A DNA stretch of 62,718 bases from assembly GCA_035716025.1 (NCBI GenBank), contig DASTKH010000007.1:1-62718 (forward strand). Direction: 5' to 3'. Positions 62,509 through 62,718 of this stretch are shown here, piece by piece. Each line of letters begins with the position of its first letter. Position 1 is the first letter of the stretch. Made by a program: the position numbers and the translations under genes. The notes under the pieces are model-generated. The model did not search any database, had not been told where the DNA came from, and saw only the letters and a program-made list of their open reading frames with translations. Origin of the DNA: JADGHE01 sp035716025 (GTDB lineage: Bacteria > Pseudomonadota > Alphaproteobacteria > Rhizobiales > Xanthobacteraceae).

Positions 62509-62718
62509 TCAATGGCTCCCGAAGACAGAGCGAACTTCCGACACGAGCGCGTTGAACGCCGGACTTTGCATGAGGGAAATTTCGCGCGGCCGCGGAAACG
62601 GCACCTCGACGGTGCGGGCGAGCCGCCCGGGGCGGGGCGTCATGACCATCACCTTGTCGGCAAGGAAGATGGCCTCGACGATATTATGCGTGACGAACAT
62701 GACGGTTGCGCCGACTTC
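62509..62718 (-). CDS. NitT/TauT-family ABC transporter ATP-binding protein (partial, 3' end)
   Basis: The C-terminal 69 residues of an ABC ATPase; the rest lies beyond the window edge. MFVTHNIVEAIFLADKVMVMTPRPGRL contains the switch histidine (VTHNIVEA). Related ATPases energise import of sulfonates, taurine or nitrate. Confidence 0.88.
   Translation of the reverse strand, partial: EVGATVMFVTHNIVEAIFLADKVMVMTPRPGRLARTVEVPFPRPREISLMQSPAFNALVSEVRSVFGSH

Overview
The window is high-GC DNA (roughly two thirds G+C by eye) from an alphaproteobacterium, most likely of the Hyphomicrobiales (Xanthobacteraceae or Nitrobacteraceae-like). The grounds are the codon use, DUF2865, DUF2783 and DUF2059 proteins, TakP-type TRAP binding proteins with Tat signals, four LLM flavin monooxygenases, and very tightly packed convergent genes. 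This assignment rests on gene content and is an inference. I see no insertion sequence, prophage, CRISPR array, integrase or replication origin.

Layout. 0.1-7.3 kb: staphylococcal-type nuclease, GST plus PaaG-type isomerase, secreted TPR protein, 3-hydroxyisobutyrate dehydrogenase-family enzyme, Mrp/ApbC ATPase and PhoD phosphatase. 7.5-18.7 kb: a TRAP region with three tandem TakP-like binding proteins, the DctM/DctQ membrane pair on the other strand, and a fourth paralogue. Between these lie a DUF2783 / FAD-monooxygenase / MBL-fold set and a Csp3-type copper storage gene. 18.7-30.6 kb: DMT exporter, DUF2865 protein and housekeeping metabolism (nadE, class II DAHP synthase, gor, rpiA, gph, glgP). 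30.9-36.2 kb: tRNA-Gln(CTG), then an envelope operon encoding OmpA/TPR protein, caspase-like protease, DUF4384 protein and serpin. 36.2-48 kb: M24 peptidase, LLM monooxygenases, UvrD-like helicase, SDR, and several small secreted or zinc-ribbon proteins. 48-59 kb: amidase, extensin-like protein, an acyl-CoA ligase / DUF898 / M48 / DUF1499 operon, MBL hydrolase, ketopantoate reductase-like enzyme and the fourth LLM enzyme. 59.4-60.3 kb: tRNA-Pro(CGG), a lower-GC orphan gene and tRNA-Gln(TTG). 60.5 kb to the end: an incomplete NitT/TauT-type ABC importer.

How genes work together. The clearest unusual unit is the four-gene run at 31.4-36.2 kb. Every product has an export signal. It pairs a caspase-fold cysteine protease (His116/Cys178 dyad, EF-hand-like loop) with a serpin whose hinge has the inhibitory consensus, together with a peptidoglycan-binding OmpA-domain protein. 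This looks like a periplasmic protease with its own inhibitor and is the best candidate here for an undescribed system. The second theme is small-organic-acid uptake: four TakP-type binding proteins appear to share one DctQM channel.
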